Shown: positions 17,369-26,565 of the stretch, piece after piece | Layout: each line of letters opens with the position of its first letter | Numbering within the stretch: position 1 is the stretch's first letter | NCBI RefSeq assembly: GCF_042434745.1 | Contig: NZ_JBHLSS010000050.1 | Direction: 5' to 3' (one strand) | Source of the DNA: Azotobacter paspali | Lineage (GTDB): Bacteria; Pseudomonadota; Gammaproteobacteria; Pseudomonadales; Pseudomonadaceae | DNA: 53,620 bases | Program-made: the position numbers and the translations under genes | The notes under the pieces: generated by a model | What the model saw: the letters and a program-made list of their open reading frames with translations, nothing else | Told to the model about the DNA's origin: nothing | The model's database searches: none

Positions 17369-17553
17369 GCTGCGCTCCTTTATTGGGCAGGAACTTAGAT
17401 GCGCCGAACCCGTGTCCGGTGCGGAAAATCGCCGCAGTATAACGTGCCCGGAACGACCGGGAGCAACCGCTTGGGCCAAAGGCGTATGACGGCTAGGCAG
17501 GCGCCTGGGCAGCCGGTAGAGTGTCCCACCGGTGTCGTTACGGGATGGACCCC

Positions 17554-18699
17554 ATGAGTACCTCCTCCACGCGACTGGAACCGCAGGCCCCGCAGCCTCC
17601 GTTGCTGCAGCGGTTCGTCATGGCGCAGGGAATCTACGCTTCGCTGTTGTTGTTGCTGGCATTGGCGGTGGCAACCGGCCATGCCAGGGTTCCACTCACC
17701 GCGCTGTTGCTCGGCGGCATTCCCCTGGTGCTCAGCCAACTGGCGTTCTTCCTGCTCTTGCGTAGCGGTCGCAGCCAGCGTTTCCAGGACCCGGGGATGA
17801 TCGAAGCGCAGGTGCTGGTCGCCCTGTTCTGGCAGACCGTGCTGCTTGGCTGCCTGGACGGCGGGGCTCGTACCACCCCGATGGCATTCTATGTGCCGAT
17901 CCTGCTGTTCGGTCTCTTCCAACTGCATCCAGTCGCCTTCGGGCGCTGTGCGTTTCTCGCCTTTGTCGGTTTCGTCGCGCTCGAATGGGGAGATGCGCTC
18001 TTTCTGCCACAGGCCCGTGCCGAGCCGCCTTTCCTGCAGTTGGCGACCTTGTTCGTTTTGCTCTTCTGGCTCTGCCTGTTCGGCCGCCATATTGAAGGAA
18101 TGCGCCAGCGGCATCAGGCTCCCGCGGCGTACCAGGACGCCCGGCACGGTGCGCTGCGACAACCGAAGGATCAGGTTTTCACCGACGAACTGACCGGACT
18201 CTACAACCGGCAGCAATTCCTGTACCTGGCGCAGCGCGATCTGCTCCACCTGCCGGCCTATGCCCAGTACGGCCTGGCCCTGATCGATCTGGACCATTTC
18301 AAGCGCATCAACGACCGCTACGGGCATGCGGCGGGGGACCGAGTCCTGCAGACCTTCGCGACGCTGGCTCAGGCCTGCCTGCGCGATAGCGACGTACTGG
18401 CCCGCTATGGGGGCGAGGAGTTCGTGCTGCTGCTGCCCAATGTCAATCTGGATCAGATTTCGGTCTGCTGCGAGCGGCTGCGCGAGGCTTTCGCCAGCGC
18501 CAAACCCCTGGGGCTGTCGCTGGGAGGGCTCAGCCTGTCGATCGGCATGACCCGCCTGCAGCGTGGCGACGATCTGGACCTCACCTTGCAACGTGCCGAA
18601 CAGGCTCTCCAGCGAGCCAAGCATAATGGCCGGAATCGTTGCGAGGCGAGCTGGGAGCCGAGCGATGCCCGTACCGATCGCCGCTCGGCCTCCTCCTGA
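17554..18699 (+). CDS. Membrane-anchored GGDEF diguanylate cyclase
   Basis: A 381-residue protein. Residues about 20-185 hold five or six hydrophobic segments (for example ASLLLLLALAVATGH and PILLFGLFQLHP), and a GGDEF domain fills the C-terminal half. The catalytic motif is GGEEF in ARYGGEEFVLLL, and the product-inhibition site RDSD lies five residues before it, so an active cyclase with feedback control is expected. It makes cyclic di-GMP at the inner membrane. The start is ATG 17554 or the in-frame ATG 17545. A PilZ protein that could bind the product is encoded 1.6 kb downstream. Confidence 0.88.
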   Translation: MSTSSTRLEPQAPQPPLLQRFVMAQGIYASLLLLLALAVATGHARVPLTALLLGGIPLVLSQLAFFLLLRSGRSQRFQDPGMIEAQVLVALFWQTVLLGCLDGGARTTPMAFYVPILLFGLFQLHPVAFGRCAFLAFVGFVALEWGDALFLPQARAEPPFLQLATLFVLLFWLCLFGRHIEGMRQRHQAPAAYQDARHGALRQPKDQVFTDELTGLYNRQQFLYLAQRDLLHLPAYAQYGLALIDLDHFKRINDRYGHAAGDRVLQTFATLAQACLRDSDVLARYGGEEFVLLLPNVNLDQISVCCERLREAFASAKPLGLSLGGLSLSIGMTRLQRGDDLDLTLQRAEQALQRAKHNGRNRCEASWEPSDARTDRRSASS

Positions 18700-18730
18700 G
18701 GATGCTGGCCGCCCCGAGGCGACCAGCCAC

Positions 18731-19087
18731 TCAGATCAGCGGCTCGCCCACATGGAGGATCTTCATGTCGTTGGTACCGCCGGTGGTGTTGTAGCTGTCG
18801 CGGATGGGTGACGGAGAAGCGGAAATGGTCGCCGACGGCCAGTTCGATGCGCTTGTCGACGAATTTGGCGATGCGGATCGCAGGTCGCCGAGCAGAGCGA
18901 CGAAGCGCCTGTGCTTGGCGGCCAGCTCGCGGACCAGGTGGGCGCGGGCACGGTGTTCGTCCCCGCTGCTTTGGGAGAGGTTGGGGCGGGCGACATCGAT
19001 CCCGGCGAGGACCAACTGCTCGAGTCGTTCGGGCGAACTGCTGGCAGGACCGAGGGTTGCGATGATTTTGGCGTGGCGAAACGTCAC
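18731..19087 (-). pseudogene. Pyruvate kinase remnant with large internal deletion
   Basis: The open frame of 118 codons reads as the first about 70 residues of pyruvate kinase (KIIATLGPASSSPERLEQLVLAGIDVARP onward to VALLGDL) fused to its last about 20 (YNTTGGTNDMKILHVG). Between them the sequence is frameshifted: a second frame reads IRIAKFVDKRIELAVGD, the expected continuation, after a ten-base net loss removed the QGPK codons. A deletion then removes the roughly 360 residues of barrel and allosteric domains. The substrate-site block expected as ARLNFSHG reads ARPNLSQS, so catalytic residues have also drifted. It cannot be functional. The open frame survives only because two frame changes cancel. 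Confidence 0.85.
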
Positions 19088-19147
19088 GCGAAACCCTTTG
19101 TGGGACGCTGGCGCCGAGGCTACTACGTCAGGGGAGTGGGACTGTAG

Positions 19148-20080
19148 TCATTGACGGGCCTCACTACTTTCCCAGGGTTGGGGCTTGAGGATCAGAAGGT
19201 CGCACTCTAGGGCCTCCAGCACCCGCTCGGCGGTATTGCCGATCAGGGCATTGTCTAGGTGACCGCGTGCGATGGCGCCCATCAGCAGCAGGTCGATCTG
19301 CCGGTCGCGCACGAAGCGGGGAATCACCTCTTCCGGATAACCCTGTTCCAGATGGCGATGGCTGGCGGGAATGGCATAGGGGGCGAGCAACCGTTCGAAA
19401 GCCTGGCGATGCTGTCGGTTGCCGCGTTCGACACAGGCGTCGTATGTGGCGACCAGCTCGGCATCGAAGACCAGGCTGCGCGGCAGCGGCGCATGGCAGT
19501 GCAGGTAATGGGCGTCCATCGGCAGGCGCTCGCCCAGTTCGCGGGCGGTGGCGATCAGACGCTGGTCGAGCTGGGCCGGCTTGTCGGCGTCGTGTAGCGG
19601 ATCGAGGGCGGCGCACAGGCGGCGGCCCCGCCACTGGCCGTGATGCGCCAGCCAGAGCGGCACCGGACAATGGCGCAGCAACTGCCAGCAGGTGTTGCCC
19701 AGCAGCAGGCGCTGGAGCAGGCCGTGGTTGCGGGTGGCGGCCTTGAACACCAGATCCGGCTTCAGCTCCTCGATCCGGTCGAGGATCGTCTTGTACAACG
19801 GTCTGCCCCAGCGCACATCGGTCCGTACCTGCAGACCCTCGGCGCGCAGCGGCGCGGCCAGCTCTTCGAGCCGCGCCTAGCGGTCGGCGAGCAGCGCGCT
19901 GCGCGCCCGTTCGCGTTGCCGGTCGTCGAACAGCAGGCTGCCGTCCAGGTTCTGCTCGAATTCGCAGGCCAGCAGCTCCAGAGCCACGCCATCATGACGG
20001 GCCAGCCAGTTGGCCTGCTCCAGGGCCGGCTGGGGTTCCTGGGTGGGATCGATCACGGCGAGCAACTGGCGCAGGTTCAT
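19148..20080 (-). pseudogene. Tandem universal stress protein gene with one in-frame amber codon
   Basis: A single frame of 311 codons from ATG 20080 encodes two UspA domains in tandem, as in UspE-type proteins. Domain 1 starts MNLRQLLAVIDPTQEPQ; domain 2 starts near WRGRRLCAALDPLHDADKP and ends with GAIARGHLDNALIGNTAERVLEAL, the ATP-site G-x9-G-[ST] signature. One TAG at 19877-19879 interrupts domain 1 between LLADR and ARLEELAAPL; frame is kept on both sides and the rest looks intact. The site could have been a tyrosine or glutamine codon. Either a recent null mutation, a sequencing error, or readthrough; the downstream 222-codon frame has no obvious ribosome site. Confidence 0.85.
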
Positions 20081-20281
20081 CTTTGTCTCCTTGGCTCTTG
20101 GATACCGCGGCACACCCAGGTGGCGGCCGGGATTCCGATCCGTAACAGACTAACTCAAGCGGGATGCTCCGTGCCGGGAGCATAAAAGCGAAGCGGCTGG
20201 TCTGATTCCGCTAATGGGACACTGGTCCCTGACCGGCCTTAGAGTCATACTCGAAACTCGAACTAGCGGTTTGTCATAACC

Positions 20282-20641
20282 ATGCCTACTCAACGCCGCA
20301 TCGAACGTCATCAACTGCCTTACTATCTCAAGGTGTTCAATCGGATCACCGACAAGCCCATGGGTTATATCGGCAATATTTCCCAGGAAGGTCTGATGCT
20401 GATCAGCCCATGGCCGATGCTGGTGCTCGCCGAATTCGATATGCGCCTGAAGATTCCGGGACGCGATGGTCAGCAGCAATACATAGACTTTTCCGCCACC
20501 TGCCGCTGGACCCGCGAAGATGTGACGCCGGGCAGCTTCGACTCGGGCTTCGAGCTGACCGATCCGCCCGTCGGATACCTTGAGCTGGTCGAAGTTCTGC
20601 GCCAGTACTTCACCTTCCATCCGAACGCCGCATCGGCCTGA
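20282..20641 (+). CDS. PilZ-domain cyclic di-GMP-binding protein
   Basis: A 119-residue protein that is essentially one PilZ domain. The two ligand motifs are present: the R-x3-R block RRIERH (residues 5-10) and the N-x-S-x2-G block NISQEG (about 32-37). Such single-domain proteins act as cyclic di-GMP receptors that signal by protein contact. No transmembrane segment is seen. It is convergent with the DUF58 gene, with seven bases between stop codons. A GGDEF cyclase is encoded nearby, but a functional link is not shown by the sequence. Confidence 0.88.
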   Translation: MPTQRRIERHQLPYYLKVFNRITDKPMGYIGNISQEGLMLISPWPMLVLAEFDMRLKIPGRDGQQQYIDFSATCRWTREDVTPGSFDSGFELTDPPVGYLELVEVLRQYFTFHPNAASA

Positions 20642-20648
20642 TGCGGCC

Positions 20649-21983
20649 CTAGAGCACACCTGCGCGCTTCCAGGCCAGGTAGCGGCCGACCAGTTCGGGA
20701 CCCAGTTCGGCGGGGCGTGCGTCGAGCAGCGGGATGCCCGCCGTCGTCAGGCGGCGGTGCAGGCCGTCGCGGGCATTTAGGTAATCGATCGTGCCGCAGT
20801 AGGCCAGGGCGTCCGCATGGCTTTCCACTGGCGCATGGCTCAACCGGTCGAGCACTTCCTCGCGCAGGCTGGCGACCAGTACCCGGTGATGCCGGGCCAG
20901 GCGGCGGACCGCTGCCGGCAGTTCGCCGTCGTCCTCGTCGCGCAGGTTGCTGAGGATTACCACCAGGGCGCGGCGTCGCTGGCGCTGCAGCAGCAGGTTC
21001 GCGGCGGCGGCGAAGTCCGCCGGGCGGCGGGTGGGCTGCAGGTCGTGGACTGCGTTGAGCAGGGCATGCAGTTGGACGTCGCCCTTGGCCGGGGCCAGAT
21101 AGCGCTCCTGCTCGCTGGCGAGGGTCGCCAGTCCCACCGCATCGCCCTGGCGCAGGGCCACATAGGCGAGCAGCAGGCAGGCATCTAGGGCATGGTCGAA
21201 GTGGGCGAGTTCACCGTCCCGGCTGCGCATGTGCCGGCCGCAGTCGAGCAGGAAGAGGATCTGCTGGTCGCGCTCGTCACGGTACTCACGAACAATGGGG
21301 GTGTGCTTGCGCGCCGTCGCCTTCCAGTCGATCTGCCGCAGGGTGTCGCCGTCACGGAATTCGCGCAACTGATGGAATGACTGGCCGAGGCCGCGACGTG
21401 GCAACTGATGCACGCCGAGACGGCCGAGCCAGGTGTCTAGCGCCATCAGCCGGGCCTGGTAGAGGCGGGTGAAGTCCGGGTAGACGCGGGTTTCGCCAGG
21501 CAGCTCCAGGCGGCGCCGTCCCTGCCAGAGGCCGAGCGGGCTGGGCAGGGTGATCTCGCACCGCCAAAAGCGGAAATGTCCGCGTTCGAGGGGGCAGAGC
21601 CGGTAGCCGCATTCGGCATCTTCGCCGGGGCGTAATTTCAAGCGCACTGGTAGCGGCTCGCCGTCCATGCCGGCGGGCAGGTGATCGAAGATTTCTACGG
21701 GTAAAGCCAGCCGGTAATCGTGCTCCAGGCTCAGGCGTACCTCGCTCCAGCGCCCCTGCGGCAGATGGCCCGGCAAGTGTCGTTCGAGGCGCGGCGAAGG
21801 GCGCCAGTACAGCCAGGCGGCGTCGAGCGCGGCGAGCAGCAGCATGGCGAGCAGCGTTCCCCACCAGAGACTCGCGAAGTTCGACGCCCCTTCGCTACCG
21901 TATAGGGCCGAGTGAATGCCGAGCGGCAGGGCGGCGAGAAGCAGGATGCCGAACAGGGCGAGGAGCCGGCGCGCCGGCTTCAT
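20649..21983 (-). CDS. DUF58 (von Willebrand A-like) membrane protein
   Basis: A 444-residue protein with two N-terminal transmembrane helices (residues about 8-22 and 36-58) and a soluble region ending in a DUF58 domain, a von Willebrand A-like fold. Its diagnostic block is DTLRQIDWKATARKHTPIVRE, followed by LLDCGRHMRSRDG in the metal-site position. DUF58 proteins pair with MoxR AAA+ ATPases, which probably remodel or load them; substrates are mostly unknown. ATG 21983 overlaps the moxR stop by four bases, so the two are translationally coupled. Last gene of the six-gene leftward operon. Confidence 0.88.
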   Translation of the reverse strand: MKPARRLLALFGILLLAALPLGIHSALYGSEGASNFASLWWGTLLAMLLLAALDAAWLYWRPSPRLERHLPGHLPQGRWSEVRLSLEHDYRLALPVEIFDHLPAGMDGEPLPVRLKLRPGEDAECGYRLCPLERGHFRFWRCEITLPSPLGLWQGRRRLELPGETRVYPDFTRLYQARLMALDTWLGRLGVHQLPRRGLGQSFHQLREFRDGDTLRQIDWKATARKHTPIVREYRDERDQQILFLLDCGRHMRSRDGELAHFDHALDACLLLAYVALRQGDAVGLATLASEQERYLAPAKGDVQLHALLNAVHDLQPTRRPADFAAAANLLLQRQRRRALVVILSNLRDEDDGELPAAVRRLARHHRVLVASLREEVLDRLSHAPVESHADALAYCGTIDYLNARDGLHRRLTTAGIPLLDARPAELGPELVGRYLAWKRAGVL

Positions 21984-22966
21984 GGCCGCGGCGCCGCGAC
22001 CTGGTCGAGCAGTTGCTTGAGCACCCGGTCCACCGACAAGCTTTCGATATCGAGCTCCGGCGCCAGGCACACGCGGTGGCGCAGCACGGCCAGGGCGCAG
22101 TCCTTGATGTCGTCGGGGGTCGCGAAGTCGCCGCCGCGTAGCAGGACCCGGGCCCGGCCACAGCGCACCAGATCGATCGAGGCGCGCGGCCCGGCCCCCA
22201 GCGTTAGGCCGGGCCAGTCGCGGGTGCGGCGCACCAGGCGCACGGCATAGTCGAGCACCTGCTCGTCGAGCGGCACTTCGCTGGCCAGCCCCTGCAGCGC
22301 CAGCACGTCGGTGGCCTGCAGCAGGGGACGCAGCGTGGCGACCTCGAGCATGTCAGCGCGGGGCGAACGGGCGACCTGGCGAACCAGGGCCATTTCGTCG
22401 TCGGCCTCCGGGTAGTCCATGCGCAGCTTGAGCATGAAACGGTCCAGTTCGGCCTCCGGTAGCGGATAGGTACCTTCCTGCTCGATCGGGTTCTGCGTGG
22501 CGAGCACCAGGAACGGCTGCGGAACCGGCAGGGCGCGGCCTTCCAGGGTCACTTGGCGTTCCTGCATGACCTCCAGCAGGGCCGCTTGGGTCTTGGCCGG
22601 GGCGCGGTTGATCTCGTCGGCGAGCAAGAGGTGGGTGAACACCGGTCCCTTGCGCAGCCTGAACTGCTCGCTGGCCAGGTCGTACACCGCGTGCCCGGTG
22701 ACATCGCTGGGCATCAGGTCGGGGGTGAACTGGATGCGTCCGAAATCGCCGTCGAAACAGCGGGCCAGGGCACGCACCAGCAAGGTCTTGCCGAGTCCGG
22801 GGACGCCCTCGACGAGAATGTGGCCGTTGGCGATCAGCGCGATCAGGATGTCGTCGATGGCCGCCTGCTGGCCGATCACTGCCTTACACATCTCCGCGCG
22901 CAAGGCCTGGAGCAACTGGCCGGCCTGCTGGCGGGAAAGGGGCGGGGGAGAGCTTGCATCGTTCAT
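21980..22966 (-). CDS. MoxR-family AAA+ ATPase
   Basis: A 328-residue MoxR chaperone-like ATPase. Walker A is GVPGLGKT (about 54-61), Walker B LLADEINR (about 117-124), sensor 1 is in LATQNPIEQEGTYPLPEAE, and the C-terminal lid has GPRASIDL. MoxR proteins couple ATP hydrolysis to maturation or unfolding of partner proteins with von Willebrand A folds, here most likely the DUF58 protein. ATG 22966 overlaps the upstream stop (ATGA), and its own stop overlaps the DUF58 start, so it is embedded in a tightly coupled operon. Confidence 0.93.
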   Translation of the reverse strand: MNDASSPPPLSRQQAGQLLQALRAEMCKAVIGQQAAIDDILIALIANGHILVEGVPGLGKTLLVRALARCFDGDFGRIQFTPDLMPSDVTGHAVYDLASEQFRLRKGPVFTHLLLADEINRAPAKTQAALLEVMQERQVTLEGRALPVPQPFLVLATQNPIEQEGTYPLPEAELDRFMLKLRMDYPEADDEMALVRQVARSPRADMLEVATLRPLLQATDVLALQGLASEVPLDEQVLDYAVRLVRRTRDWPGLTLGAGPRASIDLVRCGRARVLLRGGDFATPDDIKDCALAVLRHRVCLAPELDIESLSVDRVLKQLLDQVAAPRP

Positions 22967-24108
22967 AAGGCGTTCCTGAGTCGTTGCAGGTCGGCGACCT
23001 GGCGGGTGAAGTCGGCAGCCGGCAGCCTCTTGCCCGGCGTTTCCATGAGCCGGCGGACCTGTTCGGAGGGCAGCCGGGCGAGTTGGGCCAGCGACTGCCA
23101 TTGCGTGTCCTCGGGGAGGTCGGCGAAGTGCGGATCGCGCCGGGCCGCATGGTGCCGGATATCCTGCTGCAGACCTTGCAGCAGGCTGGCCTGGCCGCAG
23201 CGGCGCAGCAGGAAGTCGGCGCTGGCGCGCAGGTGTTCCTCCAGTTGCCGGCGTGCCGGCGTGGCGACCGGCAACGCTGGCCCCTGGCGCAGGCCGGCGC
23301 GCCAGACCAGACCGCCGGCCAGCAAGGCCAATGCCAGCAGGGCGGCGGGAAAATGGCGCAGCAACAGAGCCGCCAAGCTGTCGCCAACGACCCGATGAAC
23401 CAGGGTGACCTGAGTGTCCCGGCACAGATACCAGAGCAGCCAGGCGTGGTCGTAATCGCCGATCCGTGCGTTCTCCCAGATCCAATCGTCGCTCAGCACT
23501 GTGGCGTGGCCCTGCCCGTGGCGCACCTGCAGCAGGTGGGTGGCTGCGCCGCTGTTGGCCCAGGCGTAGGCGCGATGGCGACTGTCGTAGAGATGGAAGG
23601 TGGTGTCGAAAGCCAGATAGGCTGGCGTTTTCTCGTTCTGCAGGTAGAAGCGGGCCAGTTCTTTCCGCTGCTGGTCGTCGTAGCGCGACTTGCCAATGGC
23701 CAGGTCCTCGCTCAGATACTGCTGGATGCCCAGTCCGTCAAGCAGCAGGTCGCCGCTGCGGCCGGCCTTCTCGTCCCACAGGCTCCCGGCGACAAATACC
23801 AGGTGGCCGCCGGCGGCGGTCCAGTCGAGCAGCTGCGCGGCTACGCGCGCAGTCATGTGTTCGTGGCCACCGAGCAGCAGCAGGGTCTGTCCGCCGGGGG
23901 CCGCTAGGGTTTCCAGGCCGCCGGTGCGCCGCACCTCAAGGCCTTGGCGGCGGAGGAAGAGTTCGGCGGCCAGATAAGGATTGGCACGGGCCTGTGCAGT
24001 CGGGCCGCGCTCGACGATTTCCCCATAGGGATGCAACTGGCCGAGCAGCCAGGCACCGAGCAGCGCCAGGACCAGTCCGGTGGCGGCCACGGAGAGGCGG
24101 CCCTTCAT
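22963..24108 (-). CDS. DUF4350-domain membrane protein
   Basis: A 381-residue protein with an N-terminal transmembrane helix (residues about 5-24, VAATGLVLALLGAWLLGQL) and a second near residue 258 (AALLLRHFPAALLALALLAGGL). Between them is a DUF4350 domain related to the GATase1/ABC-accessory fold (for example GQTLLLLGGHEHMTARVAAQLLDWTAAGG). Topology places this domain in the periplasm and the C-terminal part in the cytoplasm. Proteins of this type accompany MoxR-DUF58 pairs in many bacteria. Its start overlaps the DUF4129 stop by four bases. No enzymatic activity can be assigned. Confidence 0.8.
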   Translation of the reverse strand: MKGRLSVAATGLVLALLGAWLLGQLHPYGEIVERGPTAQARANPYLAAELFLRRQGLEVRRTGGLETLAAPGGQTLLLLGGHEHMTARVAAQLLDWTAAGGHLVFVAGSLWDEKAGRSGDLLLDGLGIQQYLSEDLAIGKSRYDDQQRKELARFYLQNEKTPAYLAFDTTFHLYDSRHRAYAWANSGAATHLLQVRHGQGHATVLSDDWIWENARIGDYDHAWLLWYLCRDTQVTLVHRVVGDSLAALLLRHFPAALLALALLAGGLVWRAGLRQGPALPVATPARRQLEEHLRASADFLLRRCGQASLLQGLQQDIRHHAARRDPHFADLPEDTQWQSLAQLARLPSEQVRRLMETPGKRLPAADFTRQVADLQRLRNAL

Positions 24109-25601
24109 GCCGCGCTCCCTCCACCGAACTGGGCGCGCCAGGCTGCCAGCAGGCCGTCCTTCTGGTCAGCCGGCGGTGGATGGCCGCCATAGGCGAAATT
24201 CCGCCAGTGCCGGGTCAAGGTTTCGGCCAGGTGCTGCAGATCATTCTTTTCCAGTCGGCGGATTCGACACAGAATATCGCCTTCGGTGTCGGCTTCGCTC
24301 AGCGGTAGCCGGTAATCTTCGCGCAGACGTTCGAGCAGGCCGCGGTAGAGCAGGGCGAGCGCCTGCCCGGGGGCGTCGTTCCACAGCCGCTCGGCCTCCG
24401 CGGCGATGTCCGTTGGCGGTGCCGGGGACGCGGGCCGAGGCGTTGATTGTCCGGGTGCCGCCGTCGGGGGGCGTCGGGTGCCTGGCGCGCGTCGTCCGGC
24501 GAAGGCGGCCAACCAGTCGCGGTAGCGCCAGGCCAGCACCAGCGCGCCGGCTCCCACGGCCAGCCAGAGAAGCGCTTCCAGTGTTCGGGCCAGTCGCTGG
24601 GCGAGGTCGGCGGGCACGGCTGTTCGGGACCCTCCGTCCGTCGCCAGCGGCGGATCGCCGAGACGCCAACGGATGATTTCTTCGCGCTGCCTGAAAGGCG
24701 GTTGCCCGAGCAGGGTACGGATATCCGCGCGGGCGGCTTGGCGGCCTAGCGGCGGGGATGCTTGCGGAATCGGCGGTTGAGCCAGGACCGGACCGGGAAG
24801 CTGCGCCAGGAGCAGGCCGGTGGCGAGCAGCAGGACGCCGGTCACGCCGCCCAGACGCCGGCGCAGGCGCTGGAACGCCACTTCGAGGTCCCAGGCCTCG
24901 AGGTTCACGCGACGATTCAGGTAGAGGCCGAAGCCACAAGCGACGTACAGCGGCTCCCAGACCATCAACACCAGGGCATAGAGCCCGTTAGTCAGGTGCT
25001 CCAGCCACAGTCGCTCCCGCGGCGAGCCCTCCAGCAGGCGCAGCCAGTCGAATTCGATGCCTGCCTGCGGCGGCAGCAGTATATAAAGGAGGGCCAGCAG
25101 GCCGAGCCACAGGGCTAGTTCCAAATGCAGGCCGACCAGGGTCAGCCAGCCAGCGCCTCGCTTGCCGCGATTCGCCGCGAGCACGGCGCGGCGCTGTCGC
25201 AGCTCCTTGCCGGTGAGTCCTTCGAGTAGCAAGACCGGCAGATCGAAGCTGCGGGTTGGGCTGAAGCGGCGTCGGGTCAGGCTGGTGAGCCACTCGGCGC
25301 GCAGCAGGCCGGGCAGGGCGCGCAGGCACTCGCCCAGACGCGGTGTCTCGCCAAACAAGACGCGGGACAGGACGAACAGCGGTAGGCGTTCGCCGAGCGG
25401 TTTCAGCCACCAGAAGATCAGCAGGACCCAGCCAGGGCTTTCCGGGAACAGCAGGCTGAGCAGGGCCAGCAACGGCAAGGCCGGCAGCGCCCAGGCGAGC
25501 ATCAGCAGGCCGGCATGGCGTCGCGCCAGTAGCACGCCGAAGTCCATGGCTTCCCAATGGCTGCGCGGGCGAAGGACCGCGACGCTATCACTCAGGCGCA
25601 T
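24105..25601 (-). CDS. DUF4129-domain multi-span membrane protein
   Basis: A 498-residue protein. About six hydrophobic segments occupy the first 290 residues (LLMLAWALPALPLLALLSLLF; GWLTLVGLHLELALWLGLLALLYI; VTGVLLLATGLLLAQLP). A further helix lies near residue 355 (LEALLWLAVGAGALVLAWRY), and the C-terminal about 100 residues form the DUF4129 region (ALALLYRGLLERLREDY, then RHWRNFAYGG). DUF4129 proteins are regular partners of MoxR/DUF58 operons; function unknown. ATG 25601 overlaps the SpoIIM-like gene by 14 bases. I rejected a longer upstream start. Confidence 0.8.
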   Translation of the reverse strand: MRLSDSVAVLRPRSHWEAMDFGVLLARRHAGLLMLAWALPALPLLALLSLLFPESPGWVLLIFWWLKPLGERLPLFVLSRVLFGETPRLGECLRALPGLLRAEWLTSLTRRRFSPTRSFDLPVLLLEGLTGKELRQRRAVLAANRGKRGAGWLTLVGLHLELALWLGLLALLYILLPPQAGIEFDWLRLLEGSPRERLWLEHLTNGLYALVLMVWEPLYVACGFGLYLNRRVNLEAWDLEVAFQRLRRRLGGVTGVLLLATGLLLAQLPGPVLAQPPIPQASPPLGRQAARADIRTLLGQPPFRQREEIIRWRLGDPPLATDGGSRTAVPADLAQRLARTLEALLWLAVGAGALVLAWRYRDWLAAFAGRRAPGTRRPPTAAPGQSTPRPASPAPPTDIAAEAERLWNDAPGQALALLYRGLLERLREDYRLPLSEADTEGDILCRIRRLEKNDLQHLAETLTRHWRNFAYGGHPPPADQKDGLLAAWRAQFGGGSAA

Positions 25602-26565
25602 GGCGAGGGCGTCCGGCCAGCAGGAAGTAGGCTGCCACCAGCAGCCAAAGCAGGATGCCAACCGTGTACTTGAGCGCCGCGCCGGGGAAGGTCATGGACG
25701 ACCAGTAGGCCTCGACGAAGGCGGCGATCAGCAGCAGGAACAGCACCCCGGCGACCAGTTGCACGCTGCGCGACGCGGCTTGGCGCAAGGCTTCGCTGCG
25801 GCGTAGGCGGCCGGGGGCGCACAGCGCCCAGCCGAGTTTGAGGCCGGCGGCACCAGCGAGGGTGATGGCGGTCAGTTCGAAGGCACCGTGGCCGATCACG
25901 AAGGGCCAGAAGGTGCCGGTATAGCCGATGTCGCTCAGATGACCGGCTACCGCGCCGATGGACAGGCCGTTGATCAGCAGGAAGAACAGGCTGCCGAGGC
26001 CGAACAGCAGGCCGCCGGCGAAGGTCTGGAAGGCGATACCGAAGTTGTTCATGACGTAGTAACCGAACATCATCCAGTCGGCTGCGGAGCTGCGCTCGCC
26101 GAAGCGGCCGAGGCGGCTGGCGTCAGGATCGTACATGGCTTCCATCTGGGCCACCTGTTCGGGGGCGAGCAGGCTGTAGACCAGTTCCGGGAACAGATAG
26201 ACCAGCAGCCCCATGCCGAGCAGGCAACCGTAGAACAGCAGGCTGGCAGCCAGCACCGGGCGCCACTCTTCGCGTACCAGGCGCGGAAAACCGCCGAGCA
26301 GGAAACCGAGGCAGCGTGCGGCAAGTGGATTACGGTGCCGGTAGAACTGGCGATGGCCGCGCAGGGCCAGTTGTTGCAGTCGGTCGACTAGCCGGCTGCT
26401 GTAGCCGCGCTCCTCGGCCAAGGCCAGGTGGCGGCACAGGCGCCGGTAGGCGGCGGGGAAGTGGCGGCTGTCCGCCCCCGGCCTGCCGCGTTCGAGGGCG
26501 TCGAGTCGGCGGGCGAAGTCTTGCCATTCGGCCTGGTGGCGATGTTCGAACGAGTTCTGTTTCAT
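25588..26565 (-). CDS. SpoIIM/DUF95-type membrane protein
   Basis: A 325-residue protein. The first about 100 residues are soluble and helical; five hydrophobic segments follow (PVLAASLLFYGCLLGMGLLVYLF; QTFAGGLLFGLGSLFFLLINGLSIGAV; and three more), and they include the family motif NNFGIAFQTFAGG and GHGAFELTAI. It resembles SpoIIM, though there is no sporulation here; in proteobacteria the family is found next to MoxR and RDD genes, as in this operon. It may have a transport or membrane-scaffolding role, which is inference. ATG 26565 overlaps the RDD stop by four bases. Confidence 0.85.
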   Translation of the reverse strand: MKQNSFEHRHQAEWQDFARRLDALERGRPGADSRHFPAAYRRLCRHLALAEERGYSSRLVDRLQQLALRGHRQFYRHRNPLAARCLGFLLGGFPRLVREEWRPVLAASLLFYGCLLGMGLLVYLFPELVYSLLAPEQVAQMEAMYDPDASRLGRFGERSSAADWMMFGYYVMNNFGIAFQTFAGGLLFGLGSLFFLLINGLSIGAVAGHLSDIGYTGTFWPFVIGHGAFELTAITLAGAAGLKLGWALCAPGRLRRSEALRQAASRSVQLVAGVLFLLLIAAFVEAYWSSMTFPGAALKYTVGILLWLLVAAYFLLAGRPRHAPE

